From assembly GCA_937960785.1 (NCBI GenBank), contig CALGOZ010000059.1, positions 1-29,618 of the forward strand: DNA of 29,618 bases, given 5' to 3'. Source of the stretch: an uncultured Pseudogracilibacillus sp. GTDB taxonomy: Bacteria; Bacillota; Bacilli; Bacillales; Amphibacillaceae. Positions 9,424 to 17,682 of the stretch are shown here, one piece after another (positions within the stretch are counted from its first letter, which is position 1; each line of letters begins with the position of its first letter). A model generated the notes under the pieces. The model had not been told where the DNA came from. It was given only the letters and a program-made list of their open reading frames with translations, and searched no databases. Made by a program: the position numbers and the translations under genes.

Positions 9424-9568
9424 TTAAATCGTATAGGTGAATTCGGTTTCATATAAATCTATTTTAGCATAAATGTTGCTTATTTTCGTCGCTTAAAGCT
9501 ATTTTTATAAAAAATATGAAGTTTTGTGAAAAAGTAGTGAATTTTTTCAAACTGGGAGTAAGGATAAG

Positions 9569-9603
9569 AAAGAAGCTTGCGACATAACTTCACAAGCTTC
9601 TTT
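9569..9603 (-). terminator. Terminator of the purine operon, after purD
   Basis: An 11-bp perfect inverted repeat, AAAGAAGCTTG/CAAGCTTCTTT, with a 13-base loop starts 5 bp after the purD stop codon. The T tract on the minus strand is weak (TTTCTTAT). The rest of the 9388-9608 spacer holds only the yerA promoter region and AT-rich sequence. Confidence 0.65.
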
Positions 9604-9608
9604 ACGGT

Positions 9609-10859
9609 TTACACGTTCGTTCCAATATCCCTTCGGTAAAAGAAGTTATCATTATCATCGAAAATCGTTAAATAACTATAGGCTTTATCACGAGCGTCTT
9701 CTAAAGTTTTACCAATCCCGCCAACAAGTAGTACTCGACCGCCATTGGAGACGAGGCCAGCTTCTGTTCGTTTCGTTCCAGCTTCGATAATAAACGTATC
9801 TTCTGGTACATTTGTTTCCGGAATTAACTTACCTTTTTCATAATCACCTGGATACCCTTTCGAAGCAACGACTACACCGACACAAGCGTCATCTCGCCAA
9901 CGTAAATTTGGATCTTTACCTTGCATCACATCGAGCATTACTTGGATAAGATCATTTTCTAATAAAGGTAAAACGACTTGGGTTTCTGGATCACCAAAAC
10001 GAGTGTTAAATTCAATTACTTTTGGCCCGTCTGCTGTCTGCATCATTCCAGCATATAAAATCCCCGTAAACGGACGACCTTCCTTCATCATTCCAATTGC
10101 TGCTTTTTGCAATACATTTTTTGTCGTAAAATCGATTATTTCCTGGGAAATATCTGGAACTGGTGCAAACACTCCCATACCACCCGTATTTGGACCTTCA
10201 TCATTATCGTAGGCTCGTTTATGATCGCGAGCTGCTAACATTGGAAACACCTGATGTTCGTGAACAAAAGCGATTAAAGAAAACTCTCTTCCTTCTAAAA
10301 ACTCTTCAATTACGACTTTTTCACCCGCACCTGAAAAAGCCCCCTCGACCATTAGAAAGTCGATTGCTTCAAGAGATTGTTCAACAGTTTCTGCAACTAC
10401 TACACCTTTTCCTTCAGCTAGACCATCGGCTTTAATTACGATTGGTGCACCCTTATCTTTAACATATTCCTTAGCTGCACTTGCGTCGGTAAACGACTCG
10501 TAAGCTGCCGTTGGAATATCGTATTTCATCATAAATTGTTTTGCAAATTCTTTACTACCTTCTAATAAGGCAGCTTCTTTCGTCGGAGCAAATATCGGTA
10601 AATTTGCTTCTTGAAACGCGTTTGCAATGCCTGCATTTAATGGATTCTCAGGTCCAACAATTGTTAAGTCAATGTCTGTTTCCTTAGCAAATTTGACTAG
10701 CTCATCGATCTCCATTTCATCGATTGGTATACAAGTGGCAACTCGCTCGATTCCAGCATTTCCTGGAGCGCAATAAATTTCCTTAACTAAACTACTCTTT
10801 TTCACTTGTTCGACGACACTATGTTCTCGGCCTCCTCGGCCAACGACTAATACTTTCAT
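9609..10859 (-). CDS. purD: Phosphoribosylamine-glycine ligase PurD (GAR synthetase)
   Basis: Second step of de novo purine synthesis: phosphoribosylamine + glycine + ATP to GAR. The ATP-grasp protein has the N-terminal MKVLVVGRGGREH loop, the ATP-binding segment APIVIKADGLAEGKGVVVA, the family signature RFGDPETQVVLP and a C-terminal FFYRRDIG. The frame is open to 10877, but AAGGGAG with 6-base spacing selects ATG at 10859, giving 416 residues, the normal length. Last gene of the operon, 18 bp after purH. No odd residues seen. Its substrate phosphoribosylamine is made by PurF, whose glutaminase half is defective here, so PurD depends on that enzyme working with free ammonia. Confidence 0.97.
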   Translation of the reverse strand: MKVLVVGRGGREHSVVEQVKKSSLVKEIYCAPGNAGIERVATCIPIDEMEIDELVKFAKETDIDLTIVGPENPLNAGIANAFQEANLPIFAPTKEAALLEGSKEFAKQFMMKYDIPTAAYESFTDASAAKEYVKDKGAPIVIKADGLAEGKGVVVAETVEQSLEAIDFLMVEGAFSGAGEKVVIEEFLEGREFSLIAFVHEHQVFPMLAARDHKRAYDNDEGPNTGGMGVFAPVPDISQEIIDFTTKNVLQKAAIGMMKEGRPFTGILYAGMMQTADGPKVIEFNTRFGDPETQVVLPLLENDLIQVMLDVMQGKDPNLRWRDDACVGVVVASKGYPGDYEKGKLIPETNVPEDTFIIEAGTKRTEAGLVSNGGRVLLVGGIGKTLEDARDKAYSYLTIFDDNDNFFYRRDIGTNV

Positions 10860-10877
10860 CCCTATCTCCCTTACCAT

Positions 10878-12416
10878 TTAATGTTTAAAATGACGTACTT
10901 TTGTAAAGACCATCGCTATCCCGTGCTCATTACAAACATCGATAGAATCTTGATCTCGCTTAGAACCGCCCGGTTGAATAATCGCAGTAATCCCTGCTTT
11001 TGCAGCTGCTTCTACCGTATCTGGCATAGGGAAGAAGGCATCGGATGCTAAAACGGCTCCTTTTGCTTTTTCTCCTGCTTGTTCAATTGCGATTTTTGCA
11101 GCACCGACACGGTTCATTTGTCCAGCACCAATACCGATTGTTTGCTTATCTTTTGCCAGTACGATTGCATTTGATTTTACGTGTTTTACAGCTTTCCAAC
11201 TAAAGAGTAAATTCTCTATTTCTTCTTTCGTTGGAGTGCGTTCTGTAACGACTTCAAGATCCTCTTCGGTAATTGTCGCTGCATCGTTCGTTTGTACAAG
11301 TAGACCCCCTTTTACTGAAACCACTTTGTCATACACTTCAACATCTTCATTCATCGGAATCTCGAGCAGACGAATGTTTTTCTTCTCAGTTAAAATATCT
11401 AGGGCTTCTTTTGTAAAACTCGGAGCAATGACGATTTCTAGAAAGATTTCAGACATTTTAGTTGCTGTTTCCTTGTCTACTGGACGATTTACAGCAATAA
11501 TTCCACCGAAAATTGAAATCGGATCTGCATCATAAGCCCGTTGAAACGCCTCCTGTAATGTTTTGCCAACTCCGATTCCACAGGGATTCATATGCTTTAC
11601 CGCAACAGCCGTCGGACTATCGTATTCTAAAACTATTTCTAAAGCGGCGTTTGCATCTTGTATGTTGTTATACGATAACTCTTTTCCATGAAGTTGTTTT
11701 GCTGTTGCTAAACTTATTCCTTTATAATTCGGTATTTCATAAAAAGCTGCTTCTTGGTGTGGGTTTTCACCATAGCGTAATTGTTGTACTTGTTCATATG
11801 TACGGGTATATGTTTCAGTGAACAATTCCCTATCCGATACTTGTCCTGTCATATATTGGGCAATTACACTATCATAGTTGGCCGTATGACGGAATACTTT
11901 TGCAGCTAACTCTTTACGTACTTCAAGTTCGAGCGCACCTTGCTGTAAAAGTTCTAAAACACTTTCATAGTCCTCAGGATCGACAACTACTGTTACATGC
12001 TCATAGTTTTTTGCCGAGGCTCTTAACATCGCTGGGCCACCAATATCGATATTTTCAACGATATCTTCATGGGTCGCTTCTTCTTTAGCCAACGTCTCTT
12101 TAAATGGATATAAATTGACAGCGACAAGCTCGATCGGTGTAATGTCATTTTCTTCCAATGCTTCTACGTGGGAATCGACATTTTGTTTCGCTAGTAAACC
12201 ACCGTGAATTTTCGGATGGAGTGTCTTTACACGCCCATCTAATATTTCCGGAAAATTAGTAACAGAATCTACCGAAATAGCTTTTATTCCGGATTCTTTT
12301 AGAAGTTTCAATGTTCCACCTGTAGAAACAATTTCATAACCTAACTCTTCAAGTCCCTGAGCAAAAGGTATTAATCCAGATTTATCTGATACACTAAGCA
12401 ATGCTCTTTTTTTCAT
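10878..12416 (-). CDS. purH: Bifunctional AICAR transformylase/IMP cyclohydrolase PurH
   Basis: Last two steps to IMP. The N-terminal MGS-like cyclohydrolase domain (about 1-195) shows KRALLSVSDKSGL, EIVSTGGT, GRVKTLHPKIHGGLL and NIDIGGPAMLRASAKN. The C-terminal transformylase shows RYGENPHQEAAFY, LHGKELSYNN, the catalytic VKHMNPCGIGVGKT, AGQMNRVGAAKIA and SDAFFPMPDTVEAAA. The 512 residues end RHFKH as in B. subtilis. ATG at 12416 is preceded by AAGGAG at 7 bases. It lies 17 bp after purN. All recognisable catalytic motifs are intact, which argues against general decay of the pathway. Confidence 0.97.
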   Translation of the reverse strand: MKKRALLSVSDKSGLIPFAQGLEELGYEIVSTGGTLKLLKESGIKAISVDSVTNFPEILDGRVKTLHPKIHGGLLAKQNVDSHVEALEENDITPIELVAVNLYPFKETLAKEEATHEDIVENIDIGGPAMLRASAKNYEHVTVVVDPEDYESVLELLQQGALELEVRKELAAKVFRHTANYDSVIAQYMTGQVSDRELFTETYTRTYEQVQQLRYGENPHQEAAFYEIPNYKGISLATAKQLHGKELSYNNIQDANAALEIVLEYDSPTAVAVKHMNPCGIGVGKTLQEAFQRAYDADPISIFGGIIAVNRPVDKETATKMSEIFLEIVIAPSFTKEALDILTEKKNIRLLEIPMNEDVEVYDKVVSVKGGLLVQTNDAATITEEDLEVVTERTPTKEEIENLLFSWKAVKHVKSNAIVLAKDKQTIGIGAGQMNRVGAAKIAIEQAGEKAKGAVLASDAFFPMPDTVEAAAKAGITAIIQPGGSKRDQDSIDVCNEHGIAMVFTKVRHFKH

Positions 12417-12433
12417 TTCTCTTCTCCTTATCC

Positions 12434-13006
12434 TTACGAACGTGTAATTTCATTAATAACTTTTGTATATAATACGTGCTCAACTTGTTGGATTCGCTTT
12501 TGTAATGAGTCGACTGTATCCTTTGGGAAAACTGTCACAGGTTCTTGAGCGATAATCGGCCCTGTATCAATTCCTTCATCGACATAATGAATCGTTACAC
12601 CGGATACCTTGACTCCCGCGTCAAGAGCCTGTTTAACAGCATCTTTGCCAGGAAAAGCCGGCAAAAGAGATGGATGGATATTTACAATTCGATTTGGATA
12701 CGCATCGAGCAACTCTTTTCCAACGAGTCGCATATATCCAGCTAGGGCAATCCACTGGACGTTTGCTCTTTTTAAACGCTGTAAAATCGTCCTTTCGTAT
12801 TCTTCCTTCGAACTAAATTGATTTGGATCTAATACGACTGTTTCTACTCCGAATCCTGCCGCTAGACCGATTACATGTGCTTTTGGCCGATCACAAATTA
12901 ACATGACGACATCGAACTGTCGCTCATCGCTCGTCATCATCGCTTCAAAGTTCGTCCCAGTACCGGAAGCAAACACAGCCACGCGTGGCCTTACATCAAA
13001 ACTCAT
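12434..13006 (-). CDS. purN: Phosphoribosylglycinamide formyltransferase PurN
   Basis: Transfers formyl from 10-formyltetrahydrofolate to GAR. The 190 residues show the phosphate loop VAVFASGTGTNFEAM, LAGYMRLVG, the catalytic NIHPSLLPAFPG (Asn and His), the conserved VSGVTIHYVDEGID and the catalytic Asp in DTGPIIAQ. The start ATG overlaps the purM stop by 3-4 bases (ATGA), so the two are translationally coupled. No anomaly. Confidence 0.96.
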   Translation of the reverse strand: MSFDVRPRVAVFASGTGTNFEAMMTSDERQFDVVMLICDRPKAHVIGLAAGFGVETVVLDPNQFSSKEEYERTILQRLKRANVQWIALAGYMRLVGKELLDAYPNRIVNIHPSLLPAFPGKDAVKQALDAGVKVSGVTIHYVDEGIDTGPIIAQEPVTVFPKDTVDSLQKRIQQVEHVLYTKVINEITRS

Positions 13007-14019
13007 ATAAAATGTACCCCTTCCTTATCGATTACTTTTCCAATAATAGTCGCAGTTTCTCCTAAGGATGTCAACTGCTCAACTAATTGTTCGGCGACAT
13101 TTTCTTCAACAATTAATGCCATACCAATTCCCATATTAAAAATACCGTACATTTCTTCAGCTTTTATATTGCCTTCCTTTTGAATAAAAGATAAAATTTC
13201 CGGTACTTCCCAAGTCGATGGATCTAATTCTACCCCTAAACCTTTAGGTAAAATTCGTGGGAAATTTTCATAAAAACCACCGCCTGTAATATGGGCTATA
13301 CCGAGAATTTTAGACGTTTGTAAAATACTTTCTATCACTTTTGCATAAATTTTAGTTGGACGTAATACAGCTTCGCCTAATGGTTCAGATAATCCATCAT
13401 ATTGCTTTGTTAAATCGTATCCCTGTATTATTTGTCGAACTAAAGAATAGCCATTCGAATGAATACCGCTCGATGATAGTCCGACGATAACATTATCTTT
13501 TTTAATGTTTTCACCAGTTATAATATCCTCTTTTTCTACAATACCGACGGCAAAACCAGCTAAGTCATACTCGTCCTCTTTATACATTCCTGGCATTTCG
13601 GCTGTTTCCCCACCGATTAAAGCTGCCCCCGATTGGACACATCCCTCACTTACACCGGCGACAATTTGCTCAATTACTGCGGGATTATTTTTACCGCAAC
13701 CGATATAATCAAGGAAAAATAACGGTTTTGCCCCTTGAGCGACGATATCGTTCACACACATCGCTACAAGATCGATTCCAATCGTATCATGACGGTCCAT
13801 TTCAAAAGCGAGCATCAATTTAGTTCCTACACCGTCGGTTCCAGATACGAGGACTGGTTCTTCATATTGTAATGATGATAAATCGAATAGTCCTGCAAAC
13901 GCACCGATACCACCGATGACTTCTGGCCGATTCGTCTTTTCGATATGTTTTTTCATCCGTTCGACAGCTTCATAACCTCTTTCAACATCGACTCCTGCAC
14001 GTTTATATACATTTGACAT
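13003..14019 (-). CDS. purM: Phosphoribosylformylglycinamidine cyclo-ligase PurM (AIR synthetase)
   Basis: ATP-dependent ring closure of FGAM to AIR. The 338-residue protein contains GVDVERGYEAVERMK, the ATP/substrate motif VSGTDGVGTKLMLAF, IGIDLVAMCVNDIVAQGAKP, LIGGETAEMPGMY, GLSSSGIHSNGYSLVR and HITGGGFYENFPRILP, all normal for the family. Starts at ATG 14019 after AGGGAG, 39 bp after purF, and overlaps purN by the ATGA arrangement. It consumes FGAM, whose synthase lacks PurS and PurQ at this locus. Confidence 0.97.
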   Translation of the reverse strand: MSNVYKRAGVDVERGYEAVERMKKHIEKTNRPEVIGGIGAFAGLFDLSSLQYEEPVLVSGTDGVGTKLMLAFEMDRHDTIGIDLVAMCVNDIVAQGAKPLFFLDYIGCGKNNPAVIEQIVAGVSEGCVQSGAALIGGETAEMPGMYKEDEYDLAGFAVGIVEKEDIITGENIKKDNVIVGLSSSGIHSNGYSLVRQIIQGYDLTKQYDGLSEPLGEAVLRPTKIYAKVIESILQTSKILGIAHITGGGFYENFPRILPKGLGVELDPSTWEVPEILSFIQKEGNIKAEEMYGIFNMGIGMALIVEENVAEQLVEQLTSLGETATIIGKVIDKEGVHFI

Positions 14020-14058
14020 TTCTTACTACTCCCTATTTTTTATAATATAGATTAATTA

Positions 14059-15429
14059 TTAATACGTACGATAATATCCGACATCATCTTCTTCTAATAC
14101 TGGATAACTACCGGTCATACAGGCAGCACATATACCTTGATGAACTGTTTCGTTTTTTAAAATTGCCTTTTTCATTCCTTCTTGTGATAAAAACTGCAAC
14201 GAGTCTGCGCCGATTAATTTGCGCATTTGTTCCAACTTATTATTCGCTGCAATTAATTCCTTTTTCGTCGACATATCGATTCCGTAATAACATGGATTTT
14301 CAATTGGAGGGGAAGAGATACGTACATGGACCTCCTTAGCTCCTGCCTCCCGTAATAGCGTAACGATTCGTTGACTCGTTGTACCCCGGACAATTGAGTC
14401 ATCGATCATCACGACACGCTTACCTTTTACGACACCTTTTACAGGGGATAACTTCATTTTTACTCCTTGATTCCGTAACTGTTCAGACGGTTGAATGAAG
14501 GTTCGTCCTATATAGCGATTTTTTATAACTCCCATTTCATAAGGTAGGCCACACTGTTCAGCGTAACCTATTGCAGCGGAAATACTCGAATCAGGGACAC
14601 CAGTGACAACATCGGCATCGAAGACGGGATGTTCTTTTCCTAACTCAATTCCCATTCGTTTTCGAGCTGAATGAACATTCACATAATTCAAATCACTATC
14701 CGGTCGAGAAAAATAAACGTATTCCATGGCGCATAAGCTACGTTTCTCTTGTGTTAAAAATCGCTTTGATTCGATTCCATCATGACTGATGATAATTAGT
14801 TCACCTGGTTTAACTTCCCTTTCAAAAGTAGCACCAACAATACTAAAGGCGCATGTTTCTGAAGCGACGACGTAACTATCACCAAGGCGTCCTATTGATA
14901 AGGGACGAATTCCTCGAGGATCTAGAGCAACGTACATTTTGTCATTCGTCATTAGAAGAAAGCCATAAGCTCCAACAAGTTGTTGTAATGCTTCAATTAA
15001 CGAATCTTCAAAATTTTCGATTCCGTTACGACGCATTAAATGGGCAAGTAACTCAGTATCGGAAGTTGTCTGAAAAATACTTCCCGTATCTTCCAGACTA
15101 CGACGAATCGCATCAGCATTGATAATTCGTCCATTATGAGCGATACTCATACTTCCATCCAATGAATGGAAAACATGTGGTTGTACGTTGTCGTATACTT
15201 TATCATTTTGAGTTTGGTTCCGGATATTTCCAATCGCTGCAAATCCTTTAAACTTCGTAAAGTCAAAATGTTTAAATACGTCGTTAACTAACCCTTCACC
15301 TTTATGAAGATGGAGGCTAGAACCGTCATTTACGACGATTCCAGCGCCATCTTGTCCACGATGTTGCATCGCATGTAAGCCATAGTATGTTATTTCAGCA
15401 GCTTGCTTGTGACCCCATATCCCAAACAT
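14059..15429 (-). CDS. purF: Amidophosphoribosyltransferase PurF lacking the N-terminal catalytic cysteine
   Basis: Normally makes phosphoribosylamine from PRPP and glutamine: an N-terminal Ntn glutaminase (mature Cys1) supplies ammonia to a C-terminal phosphoribosyltransferase. Here the protein begins MFGIWGHKQA, where the B. subtilis enzyme has a propeptide and then CGVFGIWGH. Cys1 is gone, and the codon before ATG 15429 is TAA, so no longer in-frame protein is possible. The glutamine loop VRYATAG reads IRNQTQN (69-75), though HRGQDGAG, AHNG and TSDTE remain. The transferase half is normal: PDSSISAAIGYA, the PRPP motif VVMIDDSIVRGTTS (339-352), and Fe-S ligand cysteines at about 233, 380, 434 and 437. 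AAAGGA stands 8 bases before the ATG, 18 bp after purL. I infer an ammonia-dependent enzyme. Confidence 0.93.
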   Translation of the reverse strand: MFGIWGHKQAAEITYYGLHAMQHRGQDGAGIVVNDGSSLHLHKGEGLVNDVFKHFDFTKFKGFAAIGNIRNQTQNDKVYDNVQPHVFHSLDGSMSIAHNGRIINADAIRRSLEDTGSIFQTTSDTELLAHLMRRNGIENFEDSLIEALQQLVGAYGFLLMTNDKMYVALDPRGIRPLSIGRLGDSYVVASETCAFSIVGATFEREVKPGELIIISHDGIESKRFLTQEKRSLCAMEYVYFSRPDSDLNYVNVHSARKRMGIELGKEHPVFDADVVTGVPDSSISAAIGYAEQCGLPYEMGVIKNRYIGRTFIQPSEQLRNQGVKMKLSPVKGVVKGKRVVMIDDSIVRGTTSQRIVTLLREAGAKEVHVRISSPPIENPCYYGIDMSTKKELIAANNKLEQMRKLIGADSLQFLSQEGMKKAILKNETVHQGICAACMTGSYPVLEEDDVGYYRTY

Positions 15430-15447
15430 TTAACCATTCCTTTTATA

Positions 15448-17646
15448 TTAATTCAATGACTTTTCAATACTTTGATCCCAGATTTCCTTAAGATGTTCAA
15501 CAGTTTCGGAAAGGATCGTCTCTTTTTGGTCATTTTCTACAGTTAACATGCCATCAGCAGTTACAGTACCGATTCGTTTAGCGTTAATATTTAAAGCTTC
15601 AAATTGGGTTACATCTTGCTCTTTTACTGTAACGAGATAGCGACTTTGTGATTCACTAAAGAGAGCTACCGTTGGATTCCCGATAATCGTTACATCAGCA
15701 CCTAAACCTTCGCTACGAATTACCGATTCACTTAAAGCTACTGCAAGACCTCCTTCAGCTAAGTCTTCAGCCGATTGGATTAGTCCTTTACGAATTGCTT
15801 GTAACAATTTTTCACTAGATTGTTTTTCTTTTTCTAGATCGATTGCGGGAGGCTTTCCTTTATAATCCCCCTCTATGAGACGTTGAAGCTCACTACCCCC
15901 AAATTCTGCACTCGTTTCTCCAATTAAATAAATCGCATCACCTGCTTGTTGAAACGAATTTGGTGTAATATTATCCGTCGTCTCTAACAGGCCGACCATT
16001 CCGATAATCGGTGTCGGATAAATTGGTTCTCCATAAGACTGATTGTACATCGACACGTTTCCACTTACGACTGGTACTTCTAAATGACGACAAGCCTCAC
16101 TAATACCGGAAATGCTCTGTTCCATTTGCCAGAACACTTCTTCATTCGTCGGATTACCATAGTTTAAACCATCGGTAATTCCGAGCGGCTTTGCCCCTGA
16201 TACAACGATATTACGCATTGCTTCGGCTACGGCAATTTGCCCACCAACATAAGGATCTAAATAAATATAACGGGAATTACTATCCGTTGTAATCGCAATT
16301 GCCTTATCGCGTTTAGGTATCTTTACGATCGCTGCTCCTGAACCTGGACCGACTAATGTTTCACCACGACTATTCGAGTCAAATTGATTGTAGACGTACC
16401 GTTTACTTGCGATGGTTGGCTGAGCAAGTAGACGGTGTAAAGTATCTTTATAATCTGTAACTTCTGGAATCGTCGGCTCCATTTTTTGGAATGTTTTATA
16501 ATAACTCGCTTCTTTAGATGGTAAATAATAGACAGGTGCATCTTTATCTAAAGCATCGACTGGTACATCTGCCCAAATTTTCCCTTCATGTTCAATACGA
16601 AACACTTTTTCCTCAATTACTTCGCCGATTGCACAAGCATCGACATTATGCTTCTTAAAAATATTAATAATTTCTTCTTCAGTACCTTTTTTAACAACAA
16701 GAAGCATTCGTTCCTGTGTTTCGGATAGCATCATTTCGTAGGCTGACATATTTTCTTCTGCTTGGGGTACTTGATCTAATTGTAATAACATTCCCGTTCC
16801 CGAGCTTGAAGCCATTTCACTTCCTGATGAAGTTAAACCTGCAGCCCCCATATCTTGCATTCCGACTAACCCATCATGGTGAATTACTTCTAAGCAAGCT
16901 TCGATTAAACGTTTTTCTAAATGTGGATTTCCAGAGGCAGGATTTGCATCGTCTGCTACTTCATCATCAGAAGAGTGGGTTGCACCATGAATTCCATCCC
17001 GTCCGGTCGGCGCACCGGCATAAAGTACGATATTACCGACTCCTTCAGCAATCCCTCTTTGAATTTCTTCATGTTTTAATAGGCCTACAACCATTGCATT
17101 AACGAGGGGACTGTCTTCATAACAACTATCGAATTGGACTTCTCCACCGACAGTTGGCACTCCGACATTGTTTCCATAATAAGCAATGCCACGAACGACT
17201 TCTTTAAATAAATATTTTGTCCGGTCCTTCGAAAGTGGTCCAAAACGTAATGAATTCATTGCAGCAATAGGGCGTGCCCCCATCGAGAATACATCACGTA
17301 AAATACCACCTACTCCGGTAGCTGCTCCTTCAAAAGGGTTAATTTTCGATGGGCTGTTATGACTTTCCATCTTAAAGACGACTGCCTCACCATCACCGAT
17401 ATCGACTACGCCCGCACCTTCTCCCGGTCCAACAAGTACTTGAGGTCCTTCGGTTGGAAACTTTTTTAGTAAAGGTTTCGATGTTTTATAGCTACAATGT
17501 TCTGACCACATCACTGAAAAGATACCTGTTTCTGTATAATTAGGCCTTCTGTCTAAAATTGCTTTAATCCGTTCGTACTCTTCATCGGTTAAACCCATCT
17601 TTCGATATTCCTTTTTCCGTTCAATTTGTTCCGGTTCCATTACCAT
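15448..17646 (-). CDS. purL: FGAM synthase large subunit PurL (small-type)
   Basis: ATP-dependent conversion of FGAR to FGAM. This is the 732-residue small form, which in other bacteria needs PurQ (glutaminase) and PurS. Seen: GIFSVMWSEHCSYK (His 50), GPGEGAGVVDIGD, GAATGVGGILRDVFSMGARP, GVPTVGGEVQFDS, GRDGIHGATHSSDDE, QDMGAAGLTSS and SETQERMLLV. The near-invariant ESHNHPS is ESHNSPS here (94-100): the first His is kept and the second is Ser (codon AGC, 17353-17355). ATG at 17646 has GAGGAG 8 bases upstream. No glutaminase domain is fused, so it is not the large E. coli-type enzyme. purS and purQ, normally just upstream, are missing from the operon; the enzyme must use ammonia, or partners from elsewhere. 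Confidence 0.95.
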   Translation of the reverse strand: MVMEPEQIERKKEYRKMGLTDEEYERIKAILDRRPNYTETGIFSVMWSEHCSYKTSKPLLKKFPTEGPQVLVGPGEGAGVVDIGDGEAVVFKMESHNSPSKINPFEGAATGVGGILRDVFSMGARPIAAMNSLRFGPLSKDRTKYLFKEVVRGIAYYGNNVGVPTVGGEVQFDSCYEDSPLVNAMVVGLLKHEEIQRGIAEGVGNIVLYAGAPTGRDGIHGATHSSDDEVADDANPASGNPHLEKRLIEACLEVIHHDGLVGMQDMGAAGLTSSGSEMASSSGTGMLLQLDQVPQAEENMSAYEMMLSETQERMLLVVKKGTEEEIINIFKKHNVDACAIGEVIEEKVFRIEHEGKIWADVPVDALDKDAPVYYLPSKEASYYKTFQKMEPTIPEVTDYKDTLHRLLAQPTIASKRYVYNQFDSNSRGETLVGPGSGAAIVKIPKRDKAIAITTDSNSRYIYLDPYVGGQIAVAEAMRNIVVSGAKPLGITDGLNYGNPTNEEVFWQMEQSISGISEACRHLEVPVVSGNVSMYNQSYGEPIYPTPIIGMVGLLETTDNITPNSFQQAGDAIYLIGETSAEFGGSELQRLIEGDYKGKPPAIDLEKEKQSSEKLLQAIRKGLIQSAEDLAEGGLAVALSESVIRSEGLGADVTIIGNPTVALFSESQSRYLVTVKEQDVTQFEALNINAKRIGTVTADGMLTVENDQKETILSETVEHLKEIWDQSIEKSLN

Positions 17647-17682
17647 CCTAATCGCTCCTCTATGTTTCTTATTTCTTTATAA
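17647..17682 (-). other. Short purB-purL junction where purC, purS and purQ are absent
   Basis: In B. subtilis and most Bacillaceae purC, purS and purQ lie between purB and purL (about 1.7 kb by family gene lengths). Here the spacer is 36 bp and contains only an ordinary GAGGAG ribosome binding site for purL. No remnant of the three genes, no insertion sequence and no flanking direct repeat was seen. Confidence 0.85.

Noticed and set aside
14059..15429. PurF as a plain pseudogene
   Set aside because: The frame is open for 456 codons, the ribosome binding site is good and the transferase half is highly conserved; only the glutaminase part is altered.
16353..16541. Open frames overlapping purL and other genes in shadow frames
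   Set aside because: They overlap well-conserved genes, have no ribosome binding sites, and their translations look like out-of-frame readings.
15448..17646. PurL as a large E. coli-type enzyme with its own glutaminase
   Set aside because: It is 732 residues, ends without a glutaminase domain, and follows the small-type layout throughout.
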